64,000 bases of DNA, taken from contig NC_012872.2 of assembly GCF_000003195.3 (NCBI RefSeq), positions 1,054,001-1,118,000 on the forward strand. The letters run 5' to 3'. Both the position numbers and the translations under genes were made by a program. Shown here in pieces: positions 23,875 through 35,011 of this stretch. The number at the start of each line of letters is the position of its first letter. Position 1 is the first letter of the stretch. The notes below the pieces were generated by a model, which saw only the letters and a program-made list of their open reading frames with translations, had not been told where the DNA came from and ran no database searches. The stretch is from Sorghum bicolor (Eukaryota; Streptophyta; Magnoliopsida; Poales; Poaceae).

Positions 23875-23910
<36 letters not shown>
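23875..23910. repeat. (AGT)12 microsatellite
   Basis: Twelve uninterrupted AGT triplets. Confidence 0.95.
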
Positions 23911-23911
<1 letters not shown>

Positions 23912-24920
23912 CTGATGCATCATTTGGCTGTGGCTCATTCATGCATCCTTCGTTACTCACATTATGGATGATGCTACGCCACTTGTTCGTCAACAAGGCC
24001 ATCGATGAGGGGGCCAATCCAGTGGACAGACCCTGGATCTGATCCATCGGCCGGTCCACTGGCCGCAGTGCGGCGTGACACTGTCACGTCATGATCGATA
24101 TGGAACAGCTCAAGCTACCAATGCAAGCAGCCAGCAGCCTGCATGGCGTGGCGATCCATCCATGGGGCGCGGCCGGCGCGACGGGGACACGCTCCAGGAG
24201 GCCACCAGCAGTCCAGCACGCATGCCGTTTGGCGGCTACCGACCGAACCGCCGAGAACTAACGCTATAGCTTGCCCGTCGGTCGATGTCGTCGATCATTC
24301 GATGCGCCCGCGCGCGCGGTGTGCATGTCATCACGTGGGCGCCGCGGCCGCGCTGTGTGCCGGGTCACCAGCGTCCCCTTGTGGGCGCCACGGGAGGCGC
24401 ACGCGCGGTGCTGTGCATGCCAGCGTCAGGTCGGCGTCGGCCATGGCCGGCTGCGCGCCACGCCAAGTGCCAGAGCGCTTGCTGATGGAAATGGAATGGA
24501 AACCCACGACATCGATCGATGGATGCTCGCGCGCGGAATCACGCAAGGCCGGGCCTCGCTCCTCTCTGGCTCTCGATCTCCACCACGCACTGTTCATGCG
24601 CGTCAGCGTTCGGCGCCGGGGACCGCCGGAGCACTAGTCGCTGACTCGCCCGCGCGCGCGCCGCCTGCCTTTCATTCCTCAATCATTCGCGGGGGCTCTG
24701 ATTCTCGGACATATTCCGATCCACCGCGCGGCAGCAGGCGCGCGCGCAAGTACTAGCTTGCTACTGCATGCCTTGGATTCTACCAGCCATACACATGCGA
24801 CAACGACAGCCGACGTCCGGCTGGCCGGTCAGCTTTTTACTGCTTCACCACCACCTGCGACGTACGGTGATGCATGGAGAGGGGATCGGAGTGCGCCGGT
24901 CGTCCATGCCGTCCAGCCCA

Positions 24921-24923
<3 letters not shown>

Positions 24924-24975
<52 letters not shown>
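24924..24975. repeat. (AT)26 microsatellite
   Basis: About 52 bp of uninterrupted AT. Ile-Tyr frames over it are artefacts. Confidence 0.95.
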
Positions 24976-24981
<6 letters not shown>

Positions 24982-25130
24982 AGTGCGGCTCGCTGTCGCT
25001 TCAGAACCGAGCGCTCGTTCAATCCCCCTATGATTTTTTTACCTCGTCTTCACATAACAAGGACATGGCTTTGCATGTATGCTGTGTTCTCAAGCATATC
25101 CACTTTGGTTACTGGATGTCGTAGTACGTA

Positions 25131-28100
25131 ATCTAGATAAGGCTATCTAGTTACAACTTACAACTAGTTTTTCTTACCATTGTACTGCCTTTCTATCCTT
25201 CATAGTGACAAACGGTTTTATCCGTATGGATGCATTGCAGTCAAAGGCATGTTTGGATCCATGCTATATTTTTAAAACCTTTTTTGTTAGATTGTAAAAG
25301 GCTAGAGCAAAAGGTACCTAGGTTTTTAATTGGCAAAAAACTGATAAAATCCAAAGAAAAAACTACTTTTATGAATTGTATAAATTAAACTAAAAGTTAG
25401 CTAGGCTGTTTGGATCACAATATGGATTTCACGTTTCATTGGGATCTGAACTGGACATAAAAGTGCTTGTTTACTGTAGAAGATTACAAGAAGCATCGTA
25501 CGTGTGTTTGCTCCCCTTCCCCACATCGTTCACGATCATAGGCGTGGGCTTCACATGTGTCTTTACACTCCCCCCTCGCATCGCTCACAATCGTGGAAAC
25601 CTTGTCCATTCATGGACGGGCGATAGTTGAACCCTCGGTGCCACACCATCCTTGGAGGCATCGTTCAGACCCATCTTAGTTGTGGTTGTCAACTCAACGA
25701 TGGGTTGCGGACTCCGCTTAGTTTTTTGGTTGTTCATTGCTTCACAATTCACCATGAATATCTAATGCACATAGATTGGGTGTGCCTTGTCAAACCAGAC
25801 CTATCAAGTGAGACCTACCGTGTCATTTGTGTGTGGTGATGTCCCAGCAACAATGACACATGACTAGCCTTTAAAATTGTGGAAGGTTATTTCTGTGGGC
25901 ATATGGCAACAACCTGAGGCAAGGTTGCCATCTGCAATAGAAAGCTGAAGGTGCTCTTTGCTTTTGCATCGATCTTGGCAACAATGATTTATGATGGTCT
26001 TCATCTTTGTGTTCTTGGCCAACACTGCAAGGTGTTCCAATGCCTGAACCTCCTTAGAACCGCTACTTGCTATTATCGCGGGGCCAACATTCCTAGTCCA
26101 AGCTTGCAGATGTGCAGTTGGAATTGCTTGTTATTGCGGTAGGATGATGCTTGTCTATGATGATCCATGACGGTCTTCATCTTTGTGTTCTTGCCCGATG
26201 CTCCAAGGTGTTCTAATGCCCTAAATCTCCTAGGATTTGTTACTTGCTTTTGGTGTGAGGCTGACATTCCTAGTTTGATCATGTAGAGGTGTAGTTAGAG
26301 TTGCTCATTGTTGGGGTATGGCGATGCTTGTCAGTGATGATGAAGTGTTGCAGACTTGCAATCTCTATCTAAGTGTACTGGCGCTAACTATGTGCATGCA
26401 GGGGATATTGTGGTTTTGGTTGAGGTTTTCCATGAAAAATTAGGGATACTTGGTCATCTTTTGTAATGAGGCTTTGTAACAATTAATGACACTCGGTGGA
26501 ATAGTGTTGTTGGCTGCTTTGTGTTCGTTATTTTGTCACTTGGGATATTGTGTTGTGGTTTTTTTTGTTTTTCTTTAATTAACCTAGTCAATCCTTTCTT
26601 CTATAGCGACTTCTAGGACCCTTCGATCCTATGCTTTCCGAAGGTCCTTGAAAGTGCCTGCATGATATATCTTTTCAAAGCATGATTTGAATATATGAAA
26701 CATATGAAATGTATCGATTCCCTAGCAGTCTTTGGAATACAGTGAACAAGAGCTGCATGCTATGCAAATACACACACTGTTACTTTTTTATAAGTGTTGT
26801 AGGTGCATATATACTAACAAAAAAGTAACAACTAGTTATGGCACACGCATATAATATTCACTAAAAAGTTCCTATTCAATTTTTTATGCTGATCTATCCT
26901 TAACAAGTCCAATGCGTGGTTCGCTATACATTGGTTTGCAGCTAGAAATGAGCTTGTCACTTGACTAGTGTTCATCATATATGTCTCTAGAAATTATTTT
27001 TTTTATGGAAAAGGAGGGGTTTAAGGCCCTACCGAAATTTTATTAAAATTTAAGGCAAAAGCCGTCTCTAGAAATCATCAACTCCTATTACCATTGTCAG
27101 TTAGCGTGCATACATCCTATACCCATATACTAGGTGTACTCTTCCAATAAATGTACGAGTAGATATCCTAAAAGTTCATGGACCAGTTGCACAGAAAAGA
27201 AAATAGGTAAATTCTACAACTTGCATGCCCTATACAGAATGAGGTTCCATAAGAACACCATCTTACGTTGCTGCCTATCTAGGCACAAAACCTCGCAAAA
27301 GTGGAAAGTAACACATGGACCAATGCAAAACAGAGGAAATGGAATCGTGACTCTAGAAAAAGCTAAGGAGCAAGGCTGCACATACTAGTAAAGTGACAAC
27401 GTTGTAAACTAATGAGAATATGCTCGTGTGGAAGAAGTACCCATGGAGTAGATTTGTCTGCACATGATCAGGCACAACACACACAACAATGGTTTAGCTT
27501 TGAGAATCATTTGTTTATTTCATTTACTCCTCTCTATTTTTTATATTATATGTGAGATGGTGAAAGTGGCGGTTGTCTACTAGAATGCAAATGGATCTAG
27601 AATGACGACAATATAATAGGAACACTTTTCATAGAGAAAAATATCAAGAGTAGTTTGACATATGCATCAAACACCATACTAGAACTATAATTAAATCATA
27701 TGGAATGATGGATTTCCGCACCATCTTATCTCATTCTAGTAAAAGAAAAATTGTAGTGTTTTTGATATTTTTTATAGTTTTCCTTAGTTTTATTGTCTAG
27801 TGGTATAGTTGTCACACATTCAACCAAAAGTTTCATTGCCATTTGCTTCATTTCCTATACAGTTCTTTAGTAGATATAAACTGACATAAATATAACAAAA
27901 ACTATCATAGCAATAGTATATGTAAATTTTAGGTGAACATTTTATATTCTGACTAATAAGATTAATTTCAACATGGTCTGAATTAAGCACTTGTCTTTAC
28001 ATTTGTTATTCAACAAATCTAGGCACCACTATTTACTAATCCCCAGTAATCATCACAAGCTACAACTTCTATCCAATTTAAATAATCTATTGGATACAAA

Positions 28101-28702
28101 ATTATGGAGCTACCAACAAATTAGCATGATTACTAGAGCCTAGATAGCTTGTTGTGGAAGGAAAAATATTGGTCAACAATATGGTTCTCTCAAAATATCT
28201 TCATTCATAAAAAGAATTAAATACTGTGTTGAGTATTCAAATATTCAAACCAATTATATTAAGAATTGGGTGGTATGAAGATTAAACAATATGTGTACTC
28301 AAGCACCAAAGTAAAAATATTTTGCAACAAATATATTATTATAATATAAGAAAAAGAAGAAAATTTTCCATTCATCTATTACAGTCAACACTTACAAAAA
28401 CAACTTACATTGCTTGTTAAAATAAAAGAATCGTTTCAACCTCACAAAAAAATCTATCAACTATCTCAAATTAGGAGATCTAATGTTAGAGCAAAACGAA
28501 AAGACAAAATATCAACCTATAATTTTTTTTACATGTACTAGCCTAATTCAACTATATGATTGTGGTGATAGAGAAGCTATCATCATATTTTTCCTATTGC
28601 ACCTACCCATCAAAATAGATGTAAATAGACTAGTACACGTATTCACAAAATTTTTGAATAAATATAAAGATGGATGACCTTATCAATCAAACAAATTAGA
28701 TA
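25131..28702. other. Gene-free AT-rich stretch 3' of YUCCA
   Basis: No gene is recognised. A diverged duplication lies at 25984-26340. A 70-bp piece near 26996-27062 (poly-T, then 'ggaggggtttaaggccctacc') looks like the 3' tail of a LINE on the minus strand. The rest is AT-rich with only short frames. Confidence 0.4.
25984..26340. repeat. Diverged tandem duplication of about 175 bp
   Basis: Copy 1 (25984-26158) and copy 2 (26159-26340) share 'ggtcttcatctttgtgttcttg', split by small changes, then 'caaggtgttc', 'gacattcctagt' and 'gatgcttgtc'. Identity is about 70-75% by eye. Confidence 0.7.
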
Positions 28703-31608
28703 TTATTTTCTCTTGTGCCTTTCATAGCCAAAGTCATTCCAACACCGGACGATGTCATCGGCAATATTGGTAGCATCCATGGACACACCAAAGAGCCCAC
28801 GTCTTGAGAACCCAGCAGCATAAAGACCATTTTTTCCTTTCCATTCATTTGAATTGCGTGGAAATCCATTTTTCTCTGAAAAGAAATCTTTCTCCTATGT
28901 ACAAATAAAAAGTTAGATCACTAATTTGTTTCCATGACATCATCAATCGTAAGGAGTACATGCTAAACAAAAATGATATAAGTACACAACATGCTATTTT
29001 TATATAATTTTTTATACCTTTAACCAATAAGGAACATTGCTTTTGTATCCAGTGGCAAGAATTACAACATCAAATGATTCAGTCTTGCCATCAATAAATT
29101 GAACACCATGCTGTTGAAAACTTTGAATTGCTGGAAACACCTGGAAAATTTACAATATAGAGGCAAAATTATGAGGATGTGTAATTAATTAAGATATATA
29201 GTTATTTAACCACAACAATGTCTAAATAAAAACAAATAAATTAATTACTTTTATGTCTCCAGACTTGATCTTCGCTATAGTTCCCACATCTAGAACCGGT
29301 GTCTTTCCGGAGACTTTCTTTTGCTCCATCGGGCCAATGCTAGGTCGAGGAATGCCGAGGCGTGAGGTGTCACCTAGCACGAGCTGCGTGAGTAAGAGGA
29401 GGACCTGGTCCACTGTCTGGACCGATAGACACATGAGAAGCCACATGGACAAACCAAAAGTGGAGAACCCCATGATCTCTCTTGGAAGGACATGGACCTG
29501 AAAAAGATAAGAAAAGATACTATCGGTTTCATAGTTCAGAATAAGAGTCACTAATGCACTAATTACAGTTACAGTCAGTTGGAGAAATAATCATCTATCT
29601 GAGATACTATAAACTAACACCGAAAGGGGAAGCAAATCAAAGTGGCTCTTGTTTTTGTTTTCTTTCGTGACAGGGATGCAGGTTTAAAAAAGCAATTTGG
29701 CTAAAGGGAGCAAAATAGTAAAGGTTGAGCCTCGGGGCCCAAACGCTTGGAGCTAACCTGCCCTTTATAGATATTGTGTTAGTTGCAAGCTAGCGGTTGC
29801 TAGGTTGTACTACAACTTTGCAAAGTGCGTGGGAGCAACAACACCTGTGGTGCAGCTTCCATATGCATATGCTTATCAGCATCAAAGCAGTTTTGGTAAT
29901 GGGTTGTAAATCACGTTCCAGTAAGAGAAAAGAAAAGATAAAACACAAAATATATATGAAATACCAGTGTAAAGTATGTGAAGGCCAATCCGGAAGAGTT
30001 TTTCTTGCCGAACGAATATCTGTAAGTGCTATTGTTCGTTACTCCTATTTGGCCAACTAACTGATGAACTGAATGGCAGTTTTGAAAGTTCAGTTCAATC
30101 TGTCTTGGAGTAAACAAATCTAGCTGGAAGTTTTATTTTTTCTGTTGTTATTTCCTCGAAAAGGATCATGCGCATGCTCATGAATCCCGAGAAAGTTCCA
30201 TGGAGAATCACGGCCTCTTTCTTGGCATGCATGCCAGGGGCTCTCTCTCTCTCTCTGGCTAGGTAGCTCGTGTGTGCTTTTTTTAACCCAAGGAAGAAAG
30301 GTAAGGTTAACACATGCAGTGAGATCTCACAGACTAGCCACAAAACTATTGTGTTTCGGGAATCGAAGTGTATGAACACGTGAGATCAAGTGTGCTGCCA
30401 ACTAAGGCCAAGCATTTTATATATAGTTAGTACTATAATAACAGCCATGCTAGCTAGCTATAGCTTTACCATACGGCCATGCATATATTTTGTTGCAACA
30501 TAACATGAACAAAAAGAAATAAAGGACCGGGGAAAAAGCTGAGCCAATGGAAAAGATGCAAATACCACCTTTGTTTGTTTAGTGGGTTCGTTTGTGCGTG
30601 CATCTTTTTCACTAATTAATGTTAGTAGGAGAGTATTAGCAAAACACAAATCTCTGAATTATATTAGACCAGCTAATGGTTGCAATGGTTAGTTAAATCG
30701 ATCGGTATTATTCCATATGAAGAACAAAAGCAAATCTATTTATTTAAATAAATAAAGATGAAAGAGCAGCAATTGCAAAAGGAACCTAAACACAAACAAT
30801 CGAATTGGAGCCGCAAAATTAGAATGGAAGAGCGCGAACTGAGAGGCGATTGAGTATGAAACCGATGATCCATGAATATCGATCTTCTCACCGAGTCACG
30901 CACAACCATGGAGGTGTGCACATTATGGTTGGAGAGGTCAAGAGACACCTCCATACCGGAGTTGCCGCAGCCGACGACGAGCACCTTCTTACCCCGGTAG
31001 CCTTCGCCGCTGCAGTAGTCGCTGGAGTGCATGACCAGGCCCCTGAAGGCATTGATGCCGTCGATGTCGGGCACGACGGGCTCGGCGTTCTCACCCGTGG
31101 CGACGACAAGCCATTTGGAGCGGTATACCCTGGTGACTCCGCCGCTGCCGCCGTCGACGGCGCGGACGCACCAGAAGTCGCCGTCGTGCTCGGCGCTGAC
31201 GACGGCCTGGCAGAAGAAAGGCCTGATGCCGAAGGTGGCGATGTAGTCCTCGAGGTAAGCGAGGAACTGCTCCCTGGTTGGGTAGGCCGGGTAGCTTGGC
31301 GGGAAGGGCATTAGCGGCAGCTCGCAGTAGCGCTTGGGCAGGTGGAGGCGCAGCCTTCGGTACGTGCGGTGGCGCCACAGCGAGGCGATGCCGCCATGGC
31401 GTTCCAGGAGCACGTACGGGATGCCCCACATGGTGAGGCACGCCGCCACCGCCAGCCCCGCCGGCCCTGCGCCCACGATCACCGGTCCCGCCAGCACCTC
31501 CCCGTGCTCGCCCACGGGGAAGCCCGTGGCCGTCGCCCTCGCTGCGCGCCGCGGGCTGTACAGCGGGTCGTGCGCCCTCTTGCCCTCCGTCTCGGCGAAG
31601 CGGTCCAT
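28703..31608 (-). CDS. YUC: Indole-3-pyruvate monooxygenase, YUCCA family
   Basis: YUCCA enzymes turn indole-3-pyruvate into indole-3-acetic acid with FAD, NADPH and O2, the last step of the main auxin pathway. Four exons on the minus strand: 30892-31608, 29249-29497, 29018-29140 and 28703-28894. All are GT-AG with phase-0 joins, giving 426 aa, a normal length. The FAD motif GAGPAG is at 46-51, the ATGEN segment at 170-174 and the NADPH motif GCGNSG at 213-218. The ATGY motif of flavin monooxygenases is at 351-354, and [13 protein letters not shown] lies near the end. The start [11 protein letters not shown] resembles grass YUCCA starts; an in-frame ATG 99 bp upstream (31707) is less likely. 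Intron 1 is 1394 bp. Exon 1 is GC-rich and the rest AT-rich. The paralogue number cannot be settled from the sequence alone. Confidence 0.95.
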
Positions 31609-31705
31609 GATCGATCTCGTCGGCCGCCGGCCAGCCGCCAGTCCAACAGCAGAGCACTGGCTATATGCCCTCGCGACCAGCACAGCAGAAAGCTCGATCG
31701 ATGGC

Positions 31706-31730
31706 ACTACTACTACTACTACTACTACTA
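31706..31730. repeat. (ACT)8 microsatellite in YUCCA 5' region
   Basis: Eight ACT triplets about 100 bp upstream of the YUCCA start codon, probably within the 5'UTR. Confidence 0.9.
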
Positions 31731-31838
31731 TATGTATATTTATATATCCGCTTGATTGGCTGATCAGATATAGTATAGATGAGATATGGATGGAGGATCG
31801 ATCGATCTGCTAGGGGTAGCTAGCGTAACAGGACTACA

Positions 31839-31847
31839 CTATATAGG
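31839..31847 (-). promoter_or_regulatory. Possible TATA box of YUCCA
   Basis: CCTATATAG on the minus strand, about 230 bp upstream of the ATG, is the best TATA-like match before the gene and would leave a 5'UTR of about 200 bp. Position-based inference. Confidence 0.4.
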
Positions 31848-32057
31848 AGGAGGAGGATGTGAGCTAGATGGTTTATATATACAGAGATACAATGTGTAGT
31901 GGTCTGTTATCTGCTGTTCCTCCTCAGTCTCGCTCTCCTCTATGTCTCTTGCGAGCATGAACGCCGCCACTAGCTAGTGGTTCGCCGAGGAGCTAGAACG
32001 GAGAGCGGGAGGGAGCGGTGGTTAATTTTCCAACCGGTTTTTTTGGAATCAGCTGAT

Positions 32058-32059
<2 letters not shown>

Positions 32060-32109
<50 letters not shown>
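32060..32109. repeat. (TA)25 microsatellite upstream of YUCCA
   Basis: About 50 bp of TA, some 450 bp upstream of the YUCCA start codon. Confidence 0.95.
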
Positions 32110-32111
<2 letters not shown>

Positions 32112-32229
32112 CGGTCGATATATGGATATAGATGCCGGCCGGGTGATGCGTTTCAAGGAAAGACTCAAGTGTGCACCAGCAGGCAGGTGCTTCTTGATCC
32201 CTTTGTCTTCCTCATCGACTAGTCAGAGA

Positions 32230-34439
32230 TCACCGTGGCGTCAATGAGCGGTGCGGACTAATCAACGGCAGTCCCAGCAGGAGCAGCTCTTGGAAGTTGG
32301 CCCCGTCCTCACTCCCAGCAGCAGCTCTTGGGAAAACAGTTTTTTAGGTTGGGCATTGCTTGCAATAATGTATCACAGTATGTACTGTCTTCACCATTCA
32401 AAACTGCTTTGAGATTCACGCTACACACTACTTAATGTGAAACCCTACCGTTTTGGATGGCACATATCTCGATACGCTATGTGAACGGTCCAGATAACAC
32501 ATACTCAGCATGTATGCATTCGTGCCTAGCAAAGAGAATTGTTTATTTTTAAAACAAATAGGTAAAAAAGCTGCCGACTATATTTAAAATAAGATGAACC
32601 CAAATTGGGCTATAACAACGACGACAACAACAACAACATGAGAATAAGGAAAAATTAGAAGAAAAAAAATAGCTCTGAGATAGTTGGATTCAGATATCAA
32701 CACGCTCCAAAAGCAAACTCAAAGAGAAAATAACTCTATATGGTTGGATTGGGACATCGATATGACCACAACAAAGCCGAAACTCAAGAGAGCTGCACAC
32801 CGCACCACCTCCAGACCACCGTTCCCCAGCAGATGAAGGCGTCAAGACGAAATGCTATCATCACTGCTCGTGCCGTCTCGCCGTGAGGCAGAGCTAGTCA
32901 TTGCAGGCCGCTGCAAGCCATGATGTTGCCATCCCACAATCGAATCCACTTGTGTCGCCTCTCAAGACGTTGTTCCACGCCAAACTAGCCATTGCCAAGC
33001 AAGGCTAGTCGTCGTAATCTGCTGCAAGCTGCCAACTCAACTGTGAGCCGCCGACTCTAGCACTCACCTATCCAACCCCAACCACCGAGATCCACAAGCA
33101 AACCATGTTGCTTCCAGCAATCTAGTTGCCTCAACGAAGTTGAAGTGTCTCACGCCGACTCTAGCAGCCATCAGAGCATGTCCTTGCACCCGAACGATCA
33201 ACGCTGAGTGAGACCGCCCAACACCACTCCATGCAGGTCACCTTGGCAACACAAATTTGCTGGCCACCACCTCCCACGTTGGCCTCCTCGCCATCTTTGT
33301 GATCTCCACTGGCAAACAAATGTGAAAGCCATCCATTTGTTGCGTCAACACACTCATCCTAGCTGCCTTCAACCATCGTGTGCATTCAGTGGCGAAGCCA
33401 GGATAGAAGACCATCAGGGTCTTGGCTGAAGCAAGACAGGGTCATAAGAGCAAATAACAATCATGTACAGTAATTCTCTCTTTGTTTTTCAAAATTCATC
33501 CGGGTCAGCGGACCCCAATGGCAAGCCGTAGCTTCGCCCCTGTGTGCATTGGTACCTTGAATCCTCAACTAGGTCTGCACCTTCCTTGCCATGCACCATC
33601 ACCGCCACAGACTGACAGGCACAACCTTCCAAAGTGATGTCTCCAAGGAGGGGCACGACATCATCAATGTCGCGTCTCCTAACCAGAAGATCAATGGTAT
33701 ACACCTAGGAAGAACACGCCACATAAGGGAAGAGAGCCTTTTCGATAGATGCTTTTAAGAAAGTAAACAACGCCGATGGCCTTGCCGTCATCGACCCAAG
33801 AACGGCCAAAGCTTTCATCATGGCACCTCAACCCCATGCACGATAGTGGCCCGTACTCACTGTGGCATCCTTCCTTGCCGGGCCCATTGACAAGACCGCT
33901 AGCCCCAAGCCGCAGGTAGCAACTGAGGATGCATGCGAAGCACGCACCAACGTCTCTTCTTAGAACGAGTTCTTTTTTCGTTTTACGAATTACATACTAC
34001 AACAAACACTCACAAAGTATGCACACTCACATCCCTATAAACATACGTATGCAAACCCTATATCTACGAGCATCTTGGGACTGGCAAATCCTCGAGATTG
34101 ATGAAGTCACTATAAACATCTCACTATCGATGGAAACAACGCCTACCACTGAAAGCACAACGTCGAAAAATCATGAAATATTGGCTCTCACTAAGAGTCG
34201 AATAGAACCTATGATGCTATTAAGATTCTTGTAACCACTAGGTTACGGCCCGTTCACCTCTTCTTAAACGAATTAGGAGCTGAAAAAACAACTATTTTAG
34301 TTTCACCTACAATGAAGCAAGAAGCCGAAGTCCTATCGAATGGGGACATATATTTAGGTTGTTCAATGGATCGAATACAACATTTCTCGATGCATATATG
34401 GAAATTCATCTCATTGTTTACAATATCAAAATGGCGGCC
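32230..34439. other. Intergenic, transposon-like sequence
   Basis: There is no gene with a recognisable product. 32750-33900 is C-rich on the plus strand with many 'gccgcc/gccatc/caagcc' words and broken frames, as in old non-coding transposon DNA. Inverted 'tggcgaagcc' / 'agcttcgcccc' ends near 33393 and 33527 hint at a small element. 33960-34230 resembles a repeat common in grasses, whose class I cannot name. Confidence 0.35.
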
Positions 34440-34990
34440 GTGCTTCGGATCAAGGAAGGCCCGCGCAGGAAATCTGGACAGCTCCGTCGGAAGGGACGCT
34501 GAAAATTAACGTCGAGGGAGCTTTCATTCAGGACACTTGCGGGGGTGCAGCAGGAGCAGTGCTGAGAGATGCAGCTCAGGAACTTTTCGATCGTTTGCCT
34601 CCGCGGGATGGTTGTGATCAGTAGGTTTCAGCCCTTTTGGCAGAGGTGGAAGCACTTAGTAGAGAGGGAGTTCGACTAATTCCGGCGGGGACACAATAAC
34701 ACGTTGTTACATAGATGGATGCCCACGAGCTTGCATCACTTTGGAAAAATAGGATCAGAGCACTCATCGGTCGGAGGTTGCGACGATCGTGCATGACGTT
34801 GAAGAAATGGCGGCAACCTTCACCTCGTTTGATGTTGTTTTACACGAAAAGAGCTGCGAATTTTGCCGCGCGTTTATATGTGCCAAGCACGCATTAGTTT
34901 CTTTGCAAGATTATGTTTGGCATACTCCTCCTAGCTTCTTGCAGCAATGCCTACAGCATGATTGTGTAATGGTACTCCTTAGTTAATGAA
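34440..34990 (+). pseudogene. LINE RNase H domain relic
   Basis: Frames in this stretch read LKINVEGAF, AGAVLRDA, AEVEAL and DAHELASLWKNR, the order seen in the RNase H-like domain at the 3' end of plant LINEs and related proteins. The tail (DYVWHTPPSF...) matches their usual C-terminal end. An in-frame stop follows DQ near 34620 and the frame shifts after it. The first catalytic Asp, normally in NVDGA, is Glu (NVEGA). A C14 run (34998-35011) follows the stop. This is a dead 3' fragment. Confidence 0.75.
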
Positions 34991-35011
34991 GCTTTTGCCC
35001 CCCCCCCCCCC

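Larger units (their letters stand above)
23020..25130. other. GC-rich intergenic region with microsatellites
   Basis: This block is clearly more GC-rich than its surroundings and has long frames on both strands, the largest 212 codons at 23129-23767. None shows a domain, a convincing intron pattern or a family match. It contains many short palindromes (gatcgatc, catgcatg, gcgcgc) and two microsatellites. It may be regulatory sequence, or the remains of a GC-rich gene. Confidence 0.35.

Noticed and set aside
24758..25124. Ile-Tyr repeat frames
   Set aside because: Translation of the (AT)26 microsatellite.
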